A stretch of 62,658 nucleotides of DNA. It comes from Thermoanaerobaculia bacterium (GTDB lineage Bacteria; Acidobacteriota; Thermoanaerobaculia; Multivoradales; J023). The stretch spans positions 1 through 62,658 of the forward strand of contig JALCBJ010000037.1 of assembly GCA_028066595.1 (NCBI GenBank), given 5' to 3'. How positions within the stretch are numbered: position 1 is the stretch's first letter; every line of letters begins with the position of its first letter. The notes under the pieces were generated by a model. That model saw nothing but the letters and a program-made list of their open reading frames with translations, searched no databases and had not been told where the DNA came from. Positions 55,708 to 62,658 of this stretch are shown piece after piece. The position numbers and the translations under genes are program-made.

Positions 55708-57858
55708 CTACTCTTTCACCCGCTCCGCCTCCACCGCACCGCCCGGTTGGTGGACCTTCATGCCAGAGACGTCTCCAGCCTCGTCGAAGAGAAACTCGAC
55801 GCTGACGATCTCGATGTCACCGAGCTGGTAGTGGCCATTGACCTTCGGTTTCAGCTCGAAGATGGGCTGGCCGGGGATGTGAGCGCTGAGGCGGTTGCCT
55901 TGGAGCTCGAGACGGAAGCGTACGCCGGAGAGCCCGGCATAGGTACCGGCGAGCTTCTCCAGATACGCGGGATCGCTGAGCAAGGGGTCCGGTACACGTT
56001 CGAAGACGATCGCCGAGACCAGCGGCTCGAGCGGTGCCTCGACGGCGGAGATCACACCGTCGAAGTCCGTACGGAACAGAAACTTCATGTTCTCCAGTGT
56101 CCGATCGCCGTCGCTGTCTTCCGGCAGCTCGGCGCCGCTCCACGTATCGTAGTGCCAATGCTCCACCGGCGCCTGGATACCGTGGAAATCCAGGGTGAGT
56201 GCCTTCGACGAGGCGTCGGAGACGGCGAACGTCACGCGCCCGTAGCCCGGATGCTCGTACGTACCCGCGTAGTCGGCCAGATCGTGGGACGGTGACGTTC
56301 CCTGAACGCGCACCGAGTCCTTCGTCGCCTCCATCTGCTCTTCGGCCGCCTCTCCCTGGGCGCGAGCCTTGACCTGCTCGCCGATCCAGTCGATCGGCTC
56401 GAGGCCCAACACAAGGTCGGCGACGTTCTGAGCCAGCGCACCCGACAAACCGCTGTTGCGGTTGGTGAACGCCACGACGCCCAGCCCGTCGTCCGGGAAC
56501 AGCGCGACCATGGTGTTGAAGCCGTCGATGCCGCCGCCGTGGGACAGTCGCCGGTGACCTCGGTAGGAATCGACCATCCAGCCTAGGCCATACAGGGCGG
56601 GAGAGATGTCGGCTCGGGTGCTCGGTACGCCGATCGCCATGTGACCGTTGTGAATGTCGGCGAGGGTACCGGCCTGGATCAGCTGCGCCCCGCTGTCCGT
56701 ATCGGCATGGCCCTCGTTCAGATTGAGCTGTAGCCAACGTGCCATCTCGCGTACGCTGGAGTTGACGGCACCAGCCGGACCCATGGCCTCGATCGGCCGG
56801 AACGGGATGACCTCGATCGCTCCGTCGTCGGCTTCGCGGTGTGGAACGGCGTGGTCGTCGTCCTGCTGCGCCTCGGTCACGTGGACGTTGGTGCGGTTCA
56901 TTCCCAGCGGTGCGAAGAGGCGCGCTCGGATCACGGACTCCCAGTCGCTACCCTCGAGCTGTCCGGCTAGGTAGCCAGCGGTCATGAACATGAAGTTGTT
57001 GTATTGCCACGTCTCGCGTAAACCGGCGCTCGTTTCGAAGTGCGACATGGCGGCCAGCAGTGCCTCGCGTTCGGCATCCTCGCGGCCATACCAGGCAAGG
57101 TCGTGGCGCGGCAGGCCTGTGCGATGGGTAAGGATGTCCCGGGCGGTCACCTCGAGGGTCAACTCGCGATCGGAGAGCTGGAACTGCGGTAGATAGTCGA
57201 CCACCGGTGCGTCGAAATCGAAGCGACCTTCGTCCGCCAGCATGCCGAGAAGGGTCGCGGTCATGGCCTTGGTGGTAGAGCCGATGGCAAACAGGGAGTC
57301 GGCGGTCATGGGTAGATCGTTCGCGGCGTCCCGCAGTCCGTAGCCCTCGGCCAGCACCACCTCGCCTCCATGGACAACGGCGAGCCCGGCGCCGGGAATG
57401 TTGAGATCGGCCAGGGCCTTCTCCACCTGCGCACCGAAGCCGTCGAGCGCCACGGCGGCGTCTTCCGAGTCCGACGCCGCTCGGCTCATCTCGAAGCTCA
57501 GGCTGCCGCCTCCCTGGACGAAGGTGCCGGCGACGGTGTCCCCGTCGCGAGTACCATCGAAGGTAGGCGTTCCGGGAATGCCAGCCATCTCGAAGTGGAT
57601 GTCGTCTCCTTCGACGCGGAGCTCCGACAGGGCGTAGTCACGCAGCTGTTGGGCTGGGATCGAGAGGTCGCCAGACAGGGAACCGTCGTCGGTCAGCTCC
57701 AGGTCGACCTCGAACTCTAGGGGCTGGCCCGGAATGGCGATCGCGCCCTCCCAATGACCCACGAAGTCCGGCGCGTCGGCCAGGACGGTGGCGGCGGGAA
57801 GAAGCAGGCCGGCGACGAATGCGGCGGCGACGCGGCGAAAAACGGGTCTAGGGAGCAT
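55708..57858 (-). CDS. Secreted serine hydrolase, class C beta-lactamase family
   Basis: 716 aa from ATG 57858 (MLPRPVFRRVAAAFVAGLLL), giving a proper signal peptide ending TVLADA. Residues 30-130 form a beta-sandwich lipocalin-like front domain (VGHWEGAIAIPGQPLEFEVD). The penicillin-binding-protein-like domain has Ser194-x-x-Lys197 in IGSTTKAMT, the Tyr286-x-Asn288 pair in WQYNNFM, and RLSHGGGIDGF in place of KTG. A C-terminal beta-barrel lipocalin-type domain (residues 500-716) follows. These enzymes hydrolyse peptide, ester or amide bonds outside the cytoplasm; the HGG variant favours esterase or D-aminopeptidase over true beta-lactamase. It is divergent from the regulator gene across an AT-rich palindrome. 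Confidence 0.88.
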   Translation of the reverse strand: MLPRPVFRRVAAAFVAGLLLPAATVLADAPDFVGHWEGAIAIPGQPLEFEVDLELTDDGSLSGDLSIPAQQLRDYALSELRVEGDDIHFEMAGIPGTPTFDGTRDGDTVAGTFVQGGGSLSFEMSRAASDSEDAAVALDGFGAQVEKALADLNIPGAGLAVVHGGEVVLAEGYGLRDAANDLPMTADSLFAIGSTTKAMTATLLGMLADEGRFDFDAPVVDYLPQFQLSDRELTLEVTARDILTHRTGLPRHDLAWYGREDAEREALLAAMSHFETSAGLRETWQYNNFMFMTAGYLAGQLEGSDWESVIRARLFAPLGMNRTNVHVTEAQQDDDHAVPHREADDGAIEVIPFRPIEAMGPAGAVNSSVREMARWLQLNLNEGHADTDSGAQLIQAGTLADIHNGHMAIGVPSTRADISPALYGLGWMVDSYRGHRRLSHGGGIDGFNTMVALFPDDGLGVVAFTNRNSGLSGALAQNVADLVLGLEPIDWIGEQVKARAQGEAAEEQMEATKDSVRVQGTSPSHDLADYAGTYEHPGYGRVTFAVSDASSKALTLDFHGIQAPVEHWHYDTWSGAELPEDSDGDRTLENMKFLFRTDFDGVISAVEAPLEPLVSAIVFERVPDPLLSDPAYLEKLAGTYAGLSGVRFRLELQGNRLSAHIPGQPIFELKPKVNGHYQLGDIEIVSVEFLFDEAGDVSGMKVHQPGGAVEAERVKE

Positions 57859-57997
57859 GCGAGTGTCCTCGAGGTCGTCGATCGTGGTTCGGCGGACTAC
57901 GACGAAACTACACCGGATCACTTGGTCTATTCGCCGCGTGGGCCTGGTTCCCCACGGCAAGCCTTCGGGACCGAAACAGGATCGCAGCTGTTCGGAG

Positions 57998-58019
57998 ATT
58001 GACAAAAATTGTTTTCAAT
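57998..58019. promoter_or_regulatory. AT-rich palindromic operator between serine hydrolase and regulator
   Basis: A 22-bp palindrome matching its reverse complement at 18 of 22 positions, with perfect ATTGA and TCAAT ends. It lies 16 bp before the regulator ATG and 140 bp before the divergent hydrolase ATG. The position fits auto-repression by the ArsR-like protein encoded next to it. Confidence 0.65.
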
Positions 58020-58034
58020 GATGAGATCCTAGTC

Positions 58035-58646
58035 ATGCGAGACATCGAGGTCATCGACGAACCCGCCGCTGCGGCCATCGCGCTCGATCCGATCCGCAAC
58101 CGTCTGCTCGCGGAGCTATCCGAACCCGCCTCGGCGGCGACTCTGGCGTCGCGGGTGGGGATCGCCCGGCAGAAGGTCAACTATCATCTGCGCACGCTCG
58201 AAGCACACGGCCTCGTGGAGATGGCCGAACAGCGCAAGTGGGGTGGCCTGACGGAACGCCTGATGGTGGCGACAGCGTCGTCGTACGTGGTGTCGCCGAG
58301 CGCTCTCGGCCCGGTTGCAGTGGATCCCGAGCGGAGTGCGGACCGGCTCAGTGCGAGTTACCTGATAGCCCTCGGTGCACGCATCGTGCGCGAAGTGAGC
58401 AACCTCGCGCACCGGGCGAAGGAGACGGGCAAGCGTCTGGCGACGTTGTCACTCGATACCGAAGTACGGTTCCGCTCGGCGGCAGAGCGAGCAGCCTTCA
58501 CCCGCGAGTTGACGGATAGTGTCGCGCAGCTCGTGGCGCGCTACCACGACGGGGAGGCGGTGGACGGCCGATGCCATCGTCTGGTGGTCGCCGCCCATCC
58601 ACTGCCCCAACCAACCCCTGAGCCCACGATTCCAGCCAAGAGATGA
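58035..58646 (+). CDS. ArsR-type winged-helix transcriptional regulator
   Basis: 203 aa from ATG 58035 (MRDIEVIDEP); a TTG start at 57999 would lie inside the palindrome. The winged-helix domain occupies residues 14-95: ALDPIRNRLLAELSEPASAA, TLASRVGIARQKVNYHLRTL (recognition helix) and HGLVEMAEQRKWGG (wing). The C-terminal half is helical, possibly for dimerisation (LIALGARIVREVSNLAHRAK). ArsR-like regulators paired with AHSA1/SRPBCC genes are a recurring arrangement, and here the AHSA1-type gene follows by 26 bp. The palindrome at 57998-58019 is the likely operator and the divergent serine hydrolase a likely co-target. No metal-binding Cys motif is present. Confidence 0.9.
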   Translation: MRDIEVIDEPAAAAIALDPIRNRLLAELSEPASAATLASRVGIARQKVNYHLRTLEAHGLVEMAEQRKWGGLTERLMVATASSYVVSPSALGPVAVDPERSADRLSASYLIALGARIVREVSNLAHRAKETGKRLATLSLDTEVRFRSAAERAAFTRELTDSVAQLVARYHDGEAVDGRCHRLVVAAHPLPQPTPEPTIPAKR

Positions 58647-58672
58647 ACTGAAGAGAGACGGTAGGAGCCGGT

Positions 58673-59491
58673 ATGCCGATCAAGAAAGACGAGTCCGGGC
58701 GCCGCTCGGTAAGCGTAGAAGTCGAAGTTCCAGGCACGACCGAGCAGGTCTGGAACGCCATCGCTACCGGGCCGGGGATCTCCTCGTGGTTCGTCCCCTC
58801 CGAGGTAGACGGGCGAGTGGGTGGCGTCGCGACCTCGAACTTCGGTCCCGGTATGGAGTCCGAAGCAAAGATCACCGCCTGGGACCCTCCTCGCCGTTTC
58901 GCGGCCGACAGTAAGGATCTGGGGCCCGATGCACCTACGGTCGCCAGCGAATGGATCGTCGAAGCCCGTTCGGGCGATACCTGCATCGTTCGGGTGGTCC
59001 ACAGCCTCTTCGTCGACGACGAGGAGTGGGACGATCAGCTCGAGGGCTGGGAATCGGGTTGGCCCTCCTTTTTCCGGATTCTCAAGCTCTATCTCCAGCA
59101 TTTTGTCGGACAGTCGTCCTCGGCATATCAGCTCATGGCGATGGCGCCGTCGCCTCGCTCCGAGGCCTGGGCGACGCTCACTGGCGCGCTCCACCTGGAC
59201 GACGCCGGGCCCGGCGAAAGAGTGCAGTGCAGGCTGGGCGATCTGTCGATGGGCGGATGGGTCGAGAGCTTGGGGTCCGACGGCGACGACGAACTCCTAC
59301 TACGACTCGACGAACCTGCACCTGGCGTCGCCCACCTCTTCGCCATGGACATCGGCGATCGGGTCCTCCTGTCGCTCCGCTTCTACCTCTATGGCGAAAT
59401 CGCGGCCGAAGTGGCCGCTCGCGACGAGCCGTTGTGGCAGCGGTGGATCGCTGACCACTTTCCTGCTGGCGGAACAGAGACTGCGAGCTGA
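58673..59491 (+). CDS. AHSA1/SRPBCC-family protein
   Basis: 272 aa. The N-terminal ~150 residues are an AHSA1-type START-like domain: VSVEVEVPGTTEQVWNAIAT, GISSWFVPSEVDGRVGGV, AKITAWDPPRRFAADSK, WIVEARSGDTCIVRVVHSLF and EGWESGWPSFFRILKLYLQH. A shorter C-terminal beta-rich segment follows (ATLTGALHLDDAGPG, DELLLRLDEPAPGVAHLF). The fold makes a hydrophobic pocket for small ligands; the name refers to Aha1 homology, not Hsp90 function. A GGAG site precedes ATG 58673. It is co-transcribed with the ArsR-type regulator, so its ligand may be the inducer. Substrate unknown. Confidence 0.87.
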   Translation: MPIKKDESGRRSVSVEVEVPGTTEQVWNAIATGPGISSWFVPSEVDGRVGGVATSNFGPGMESEAKITAWDPPRRFAADSKDLGPDAPTVASEWIVEARSGDTCIVRVVHSLFVDDEEWDDQLEGWESGWPSFFRILKLYLQHFVGQSSSAYQLMAMAPSPRSEAWATLTGALHLDDAGPGERVQCRLGDLSMGGWVESLGSDGDDELLLRLDEPAPGVAHLFAMDIGDRVLLSLRFYLYGEIAAEVAARDEPLWQRWIADHFPAGGTETAS

Positions 59492-59566
59492 GCCGACATC
59501 AGCCGGCTCAGCGTGGTCGAAGGAGTCATGCTGCTCCGGATGGAATGGAACCCACCACCAGCTGAC

Positions 59567-60406
59567 TCAGCCTGGGGGCAGAGGCCCGGGAACCTCGCGA
59601 CGAGGCACGCATTCGAAGGTGACCAGCGTTCGTGCGGTAACCATGACGACCGCCGTGATGCGAGTGACCTTTCGAGCGCCTTGCAGCGTGAGCAAGATCC
59701 TCTCTTCGACCTTTACCTCCGAACCCATGGGCAGGAAGTCGGTATCGAAGGACAACCTGGGTATGGGACAGTCATCGTTGGCGCAGATCTCTTCGAGCGG
59801 TACCTGCAGCAGCTTCAGGAAGGCTTGCTCTGCAGCCTGGTCGTTCGCGTTGCGCATTGCATCGTCGGAAGCCTTCTTCCGTGCCCTGGCGATCTGGGCA
59901 CGGTTCGGCCGCGTCAGGTCGATCACTTGGGTGTCGGCGCCTTCGCCGAAGTAGATTCCAGTGGCGGTCTGATCGCACTTCCGAATCGGCGCTCCAGCGG
60001 GAAGAGTCAGCGCCTGAAGCAACTTTCCCAGCTCTTCGAGCAAGCCTTCCAGCTCCCGATTCAGTTTTTCGAGATCGTCCTCCTCCTGCTGATCGTCGTT
60101 TTTGTCGTCTGTCTGGTCGTCCAACGTGGCGTCGCCGATCAGGCCGAAGCGTGCTGACTCCGTCGGCTGGCGCAGAACGGTGCGAACCCGGGCCATTCGA
60201 TCGAGGAACCGCTGGTCGGCATCTCCTCCAACGATCCCTTGCTGGAGGAGCAGGGGAAGCAGATTGGCATCGATGGAAGGGTCGAGAAGCAGCTCGAAGA
60301 CGGTCGACAACGGTCTGCGGGCACCGATCGATTCCACATCTTCGGGCCGAACGCCCAGCCGCAGCAGTTGATCATCCGTCAGTAGGTTGAAGAGTTTGCA
60401 AGACAT
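59567..60406 (-). CDS. Cytosolic protein of unknown function
   Basis: 279 aa from ATG 60406. No signal peptide or membrane segment. Residues 1-80 are helical, Leu-rich (LFNLLTDDQLLRLGV, LLPLLLQQGIVGGDADQRFL), and residues 92-130 are an acidic Asp/Glu/Gln-rich coiled-coil-like stretch. The C-terminal 100 residues hold Cys pairs (ICANDDCPIPRL) and beta strands (GSEVKVEERILLTLQGARKV, TRITAVVMVTARTLVTFECV). No family recognised. Acidic helices together with the Cys pairs would suit a scaffold or regulator. It is 106 bp downstream of the neighbouring minus-strand gene at 60512-60988. Confidence 0.65.
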   Translation of the reverse strand: MSCKLFNLLTDDQLLRLGVRPEDVESIGARRPLSTVFELLLDPSIDANLLPLLLQQGIVGGDADQRFLDRMARVRTVLRQPTESARFGLIGDATLDDQTDDKNDDQQEEDDLEKLNRELEGLLEELGKLLQALTLPAGAPIRKCDQTATGIYFGEGADTQVIDLTRPNRAQIARARKKASDDAMRNANDQAAEQAFLKLLQVPLEEICANDDCPIPRLSFDTDFLPMGSEVKVEERILLTLQGARKVTRITAVVMVTARTLVTFECVPRREVPGPLPPG

Positions 60407-60511
60407 GATTCCTCCGAGTTGGCGTAGTCAAGGGGTGTAGTACACAGATGCACCCCGCCCTACGCCGGTCCGGAGGGGATCGGACGAGTCGATCGTTCCG
60501 AGGCCGGCCTG

Positions 60512-60988
60512 TCAGTCGGTCGGTGGCGAGCAGGTCGTCTCGAGATCCGAGTTCAGCGTCGCCAACGCGGCGTCCGGGGTTCCTGGCGGTACGGCCGCCA
60601 GCGCATCGGACAGCGCCGTGCAGGCATCGTCGTACCGGTCCTGGGTGCGTAGAAAGGCCGCCAGCTCGATGGAGGCGGTCACCAGCTCCGACGCCTCGGA
60701 CCGTTCCAGGGATTGGGCGACGACATCGCGCAGGATGGACTCGAAGGGCTCGGCCGGGGCGCCCCTCTTCACCAGGCGCCTGACGACCTTGGTTGCGCCT
60801 CGCCTCTGGTTGATGGAACCCGTGGTGAGGAAGATCTCGTAGTGCTTCGTCATGGCCTCGGTGGCCTCGTCGATGAGACCGAGCTCCGTTTGGATCCGGA
60901 TCCGGTCCAGGTTCACCGAGATCGGAAAGGACTCCGAAGCCCTCAGCTCGTGAGGGTAGCGGGTCAGCATGTCGTCCATCGCCGCCAT
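60512..60988 (-). CDS. TPR-like protein fragment, probably 5'-truncated
   Basis: 158 aa from ATG 60988. The helical repeats (LDRIRIQTELGLIDEATEAM, LERSEASELVTASIELAAFL, RTQDRYDDACTALSDALAAV) read as tetratricopeptide units. The minus-strand frame stays open upstream, and the protein-like sequence continues through YDYLRLARIDWKQGRLHEA to about 61060, with no start codon. The real gene therefore probably began further upstream and was cut by the junction with the phage-like segment. TPR proteins bind partners; no catalytic domain remains. Confidence 0.6.
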   Translation of the reverse strand: MAAMDDMLTRYPHELRASESFPISVNLDRIRIQTELGLIDEATEAMTKHYEIFLTTGSINQRRGATKVVRRLVKRGAPAEPFESILRDVVAQSLERSEASELVTASIELAAFLRTQDRYDDACTALSDALAAVPPGTPDAALATLNSDLETTCSPPTD

Positions 60989-61074
60989 CGCTTCGTGCAG
61001 TCGGCCCTGTTTCCAGTCGATGCGTGCCAGGCGCAGATAGTCGTAGCGCCCACTCCGGAAACCTCGAAGGCTGG

Positions 61075-61209
61075 GTGAGCGAGCGGGATCGTCACTACCT
61101 CTCGATCCTCGGAAACCCGAAGGAGCAGATCGAGACGAAGAGTGTGCGGCTGGCTCGCCAGTTTCCGCACTCGCAGGACCTCGAAATCGTCACGGACGCC
61201 TGGAGCTGA
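61075..61209 (+). pseudogene. 3' fragment of an unrecognised gene at a recombination junction
   Basis: About 44 residues with protein-like wording (VSERDRHYLSILGNPKEQIE, RLARQFPHSQDLEIVTDAWS), open only back to about 61066. The opposite strand here carries the truncated TPR frame, so two broken genes meet head to head around 61060-61075. The possible GTG start at 61075 has no ribosome-binding site. The source protein is unknown. Confidence 0.45.
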
Positions 61210-61250
61210 TTCCAAGCTGCGTCCGTGATGCAGAGGGATCGCAGGAAACC

Positions 61251-61616
61251 ATGAGACACGGGAGGGCCTACACGACAATGGAAGAGGACACGAAAGTCGC
61301 GGTGCTGCTTCGTTTGGACGAGAAACTCGATCGCTTGAGTGAGCAGGTGGCCTCACTCGTCCAGGGCGTGCGCGCAGCCACAGACCGCCTGGAAGTACTG
61401 GAGCGGGTCGTCGTGCTGGGAAATGGCCAGCCGCCCCTGGGCAGCCGAGTCACGACCTTGGAATCAGACACCGGCATCGGTGACAGAAACAAGAACATCA
61501 AACTCTTCGGGGCTTCGGTGGCGCTCGCAGCTCTGGGACTCCTCGGCCTGCTTCTGGAGGAGTCTGTCGCGATCGAGCGAATGGCCGAGCTTCTGAAGGC
61601 TCTCTGGGGAGGTTGA
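61251..61616 (+). CDS. Small coiled-coil membrane protein, holin-like
   Basis: 121 aa from ATG 61251 with an AGGA site six bases upstream; ATG 61278 is an alternative. An N-terminal heptad-rich helix (LLRLDEKLDRLSEQVASLVQ, RLEVLERVVVLGNG) is followed by a polar linker and one membrane helix near residues 86-104 (LFGASVALAALGLLGLLL). It ends with an amphipathic helix (AIERMAELLKALW). Phage and tail-like lysis modules often carry such coiled-coil plus single-membrane-span proteins as holins or spanin-type accessories. The next gene, a putative peptidoglycan peptidase, starts directly after the stop codon. Confidence 0.6.
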   Translation: MRHGRAYTTMEEDTKVAVLLRLDEKLDRLSEQVASLVQGVRAATDRLEVLERVVVLGNGQPPLGSRVTTLESDTGIGDRNKNIKLFGASVALAALGLLGLLLEESVAIERMAELLKALWGG

Positions 61617-61970
61617 TTGGACCTATCGATCCCGATTCGTTTGAAGCCCGGCGTCAAGCTGGACTGCCTGTCGACGCAGATCCTGTTGGCCATTCTCGTT
61701 GCCTCGCAGGCCTACCAGGCCCTCGGGGCCCGCAGCCTCACGGTCACTTCGGTCTGCGATGGGGAGCACAGCGAGGCATCCCTCCACTGGATCGGACATG
61801 CCTGCGATCTGAGGACCAAGAACCTCGAGGCCTCGGATGAGGAGAAGGCGCAGCTCGCGCGGACCATCGCGGAGCGTCTAGGGAACGACTTCGATGTCCT
61901 CTTCGAGGGAGCCGGCACGCCCCAGGAGCACATCCACATCGAGTATCAGCCGAAGAGGCGCTCGAATTGA
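61617..61970 (+). CDS. M15-type D,D/L,D-peptidase-like endolysin
   Basis: 117 aa from a TTG at 61617 that abuts the previous stop and has GGGGAGG five bases upstream. The zinc signature is split as SLHWIGHACDLRTKN (His and Asp ligands) and HIHIEYQPK (His ligand), as in phage M15 L-alanyl-D-glutamate or D-alanyl-D-alanine peptidases. It would cleave peptidoglycan peptide stems during lysis. The protein is short but complete in the metal site. Coupling to the upstream holin-like gene supports a lysis cassette. Confidence 0.75.
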   Translation: MDLSIPIRLKPGVKLDCLSTQILLAILVASQAYQALGARSLTVTSVCDGEHSEASLHWIGHACDLRTKNLEASDEEKAQLARTIAERLGNDFDVLFEGAGTPQEHIHIEYQPKRRSN

Positions 61971-62019
61971 GCTGCACCGGTCGGAGGAACGGCCGGTGGC
62001 ACGGAGGGGCGGCCGCTTG

Positions 62020-62298
62020 ATGGCGGCACTCTCCGATGCGGAGACACGGAGCGCCAGGCGGTGGATGCGCCACCGAGCCCGCAGGATCCACCACAAGACG
62101 GGCAGGCCTTTCCAGCAGTGTCTCGAGAGGGTGCGGAAAGTCGAGATCATCCACTGGGTGCACGATCGGTGGGACCAGTCAGGCAATGTCCCGCTCGTTC
62201 GGATCTCGAACGAGACCGGCGTACCGTTGACGGCAACACGTCGCATCGTGACGCGGCTAATCCAGGCGGCCGAGAGGGCGGAGGCGCGCGGTGCCTAG
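62020..62298 (+). CDS. Small basic helical protein, phage-cassette context
   Basis: 92 aa from ATG 62020 with GGAGGGG upstream; GTG 61996 is an alternative with its own GGAGG. Strongly basic helices (RRWMRHRARRIHHKTGRPFQ, QCLERVRKVEIIHWVHDRWD) precede a helix-turn-helix-like tail (SNETGVPLTATRRIVTRLIQ), suggesting nucleic-acid binding. No family recognised. It overlaps the next gene by 8 bp. Confidence 0.5.
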   Translation: MAALSDAETRSARRWMRHRARRIHHKTGRPFQQCLERVRKVEIIHWVHDRWDQSGNVPLVRISNETGVPLTATRRIVTRLIQAAERAEARGA

Positions 62299-62623
62299 TC
62301 CGCGGCGGATGCGCGAAGGCCGCCATTGGAAGAAGATCCGGCACCGGGACTACCGCTTCCAGACCTTGCGACCGATGCACTGGCTCCTCCTGGTCCAGGT
62401 GCTGCCTAAAAACCGCCCCGTCGCTCGGCTCGGCACACTCGGTACGCGGATTCTGGCCGTTCGGCGGGATCACGAAGGGGACGAGCACATCCACATCGAA
62501 GCCGGCTATGCCTGGAATGGCGCGACCGGCGCGATCGACACTCCGTCGTTCAGGAGAGCCAGCTTGATCCACGACGGGCTCTACCAGCTGATGCGCGAGG
62601 GCGTGACCTGCTACCCGTTTTGA
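62291..62623 (+). CDS. DUF1353-like phage protein
   Basis: 110 aa from GTG 62291. The HIHIEAGYAWNGATGAIDTP and FRRASLIHDGLYQLMREG blocks match the DUF1353 signature (YxWNGAT ... ASLxHDxLYQL) of prophage and phage-tail clusters. Function unknown; often near lysis or tail genes. The chain stops at VTCYPF, whereas relatives usually continue with an acidic/Arg-rich helix, so the 3' end may be frameshifted or shortened. It is the last complete gene before the right edge; nothing is callable in 62624-62658. Confidence 0.65.
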   Translation: MPSPRRMREGRHWKKIRHRDYRFQTLRPMHWLLLVQVLPKNRPVARLGTLGTRILAVRRDHEGDEHIHIEAGYAWNGATGAIDTPSFRRASLIHDGLYQLMREGVTCYPF

Positions 62624-62658
62624 CACCACGCATTCTTCAAGGTCCGAGCGTACTCTGC

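Overview
The window is 62.7 kb of GC-rich, gene-dense bacterial chromosome. No rRNA, tRNA or CRISPR array was recognised. The gene content suggests a soil- or sediment-type Acidobacteriota, possibly Thermoanaerobaculia-like. The reasons are a MacB/ADOP-type orphan permease fragment, many large secreted beta-propeller and Ig-like proteins, three proteins ending in the same DGFESG tail, a winged-helix/TPR CadC-type regulator, an S9 peptidase and a REC-Ser/Thr kinase. This placement is inference from protein style; no marker gene is present.

Left part (1-13.3 kb): the 3' end of a large secreted protein; a 270-bp tandem duplication carrying inverted REP-like palindromes; a small protein overlapping a membrane protein; a C-terminally truncated permease; a PQQ-type sugar dehydrogenase. 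Then comes a lactose/galactose locus. A sodium:solute symporter, galactokinase and a sugar nucleotidyltransferase are joined by 4-bp start/stop overlaps on the minus strand, and a secreted GH2 beta-galactosidase diverges from them. No galT or galE is visible, so the nucleotidyltransferase may replace GalT. An ankyrin protein follows.

13.3-25 kb: envelope and secreted proteins (sulfatase lipoprotein, membrane-anchored PQQ-type propeller, double FKBP isomerase, Kazal-like small protein, two large propeller/HYR-type proteins). Embedded among them are two unrecognised genes and a decayed copy of the FKBP signal-peptide segment.

25-33.4 kb: a signalling island on the minus strand. In transcription order: class III cyclase-like protein, REC-Ser/Thr kinase, histidine kinase with a periplasmic solute-binding domain, GGDEF-like protein with a broken active-site motif, then the winged-helix/TPR regulator.

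34-42.5 kb: a YfhO-like membrane protein, a single-pass protein, and a TonB-C-like secreted protein behind a striking repeated operator. Then a threonine/methionine-branch pair (aspartokinase-homoserine dehydrogenase and aspartate-semialdehyde dehydrogenase) preceded by an orphan intrinsic terminator that looks like an attenuator.

42.5-48.5 kb: two divergent groups around a 246-bp region. One is a ketosynthase pair in which one partner has lost all three catalytic residues (KS-alpha/chain-length-factor arrangement). The other is polysaccharide deacetylase, a chorismatase of the FkbO/Hyg5/XanB2 type and a fold-III PLP enzyme. Together they resemble part of an aryl-polyene or xanthomonadin-like pathway without its ACP, reductase and dehydratase.

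48.7-62.6 kb: an S9 peptidase, a SWIM-SNF2 ATPase, an inverted pair of CCCCCTTT palindromes, a secreted serine hydrolase divergent from an ArsR-like regulator and AHSA1-type protein across an AT-rich palindrome, two uncharacterised genes, and a junction into a short phage-like cassette (coiled-coil membrane protein, M15 peptidase, small basic protein, DUF1353-like protein) running to the right edge.
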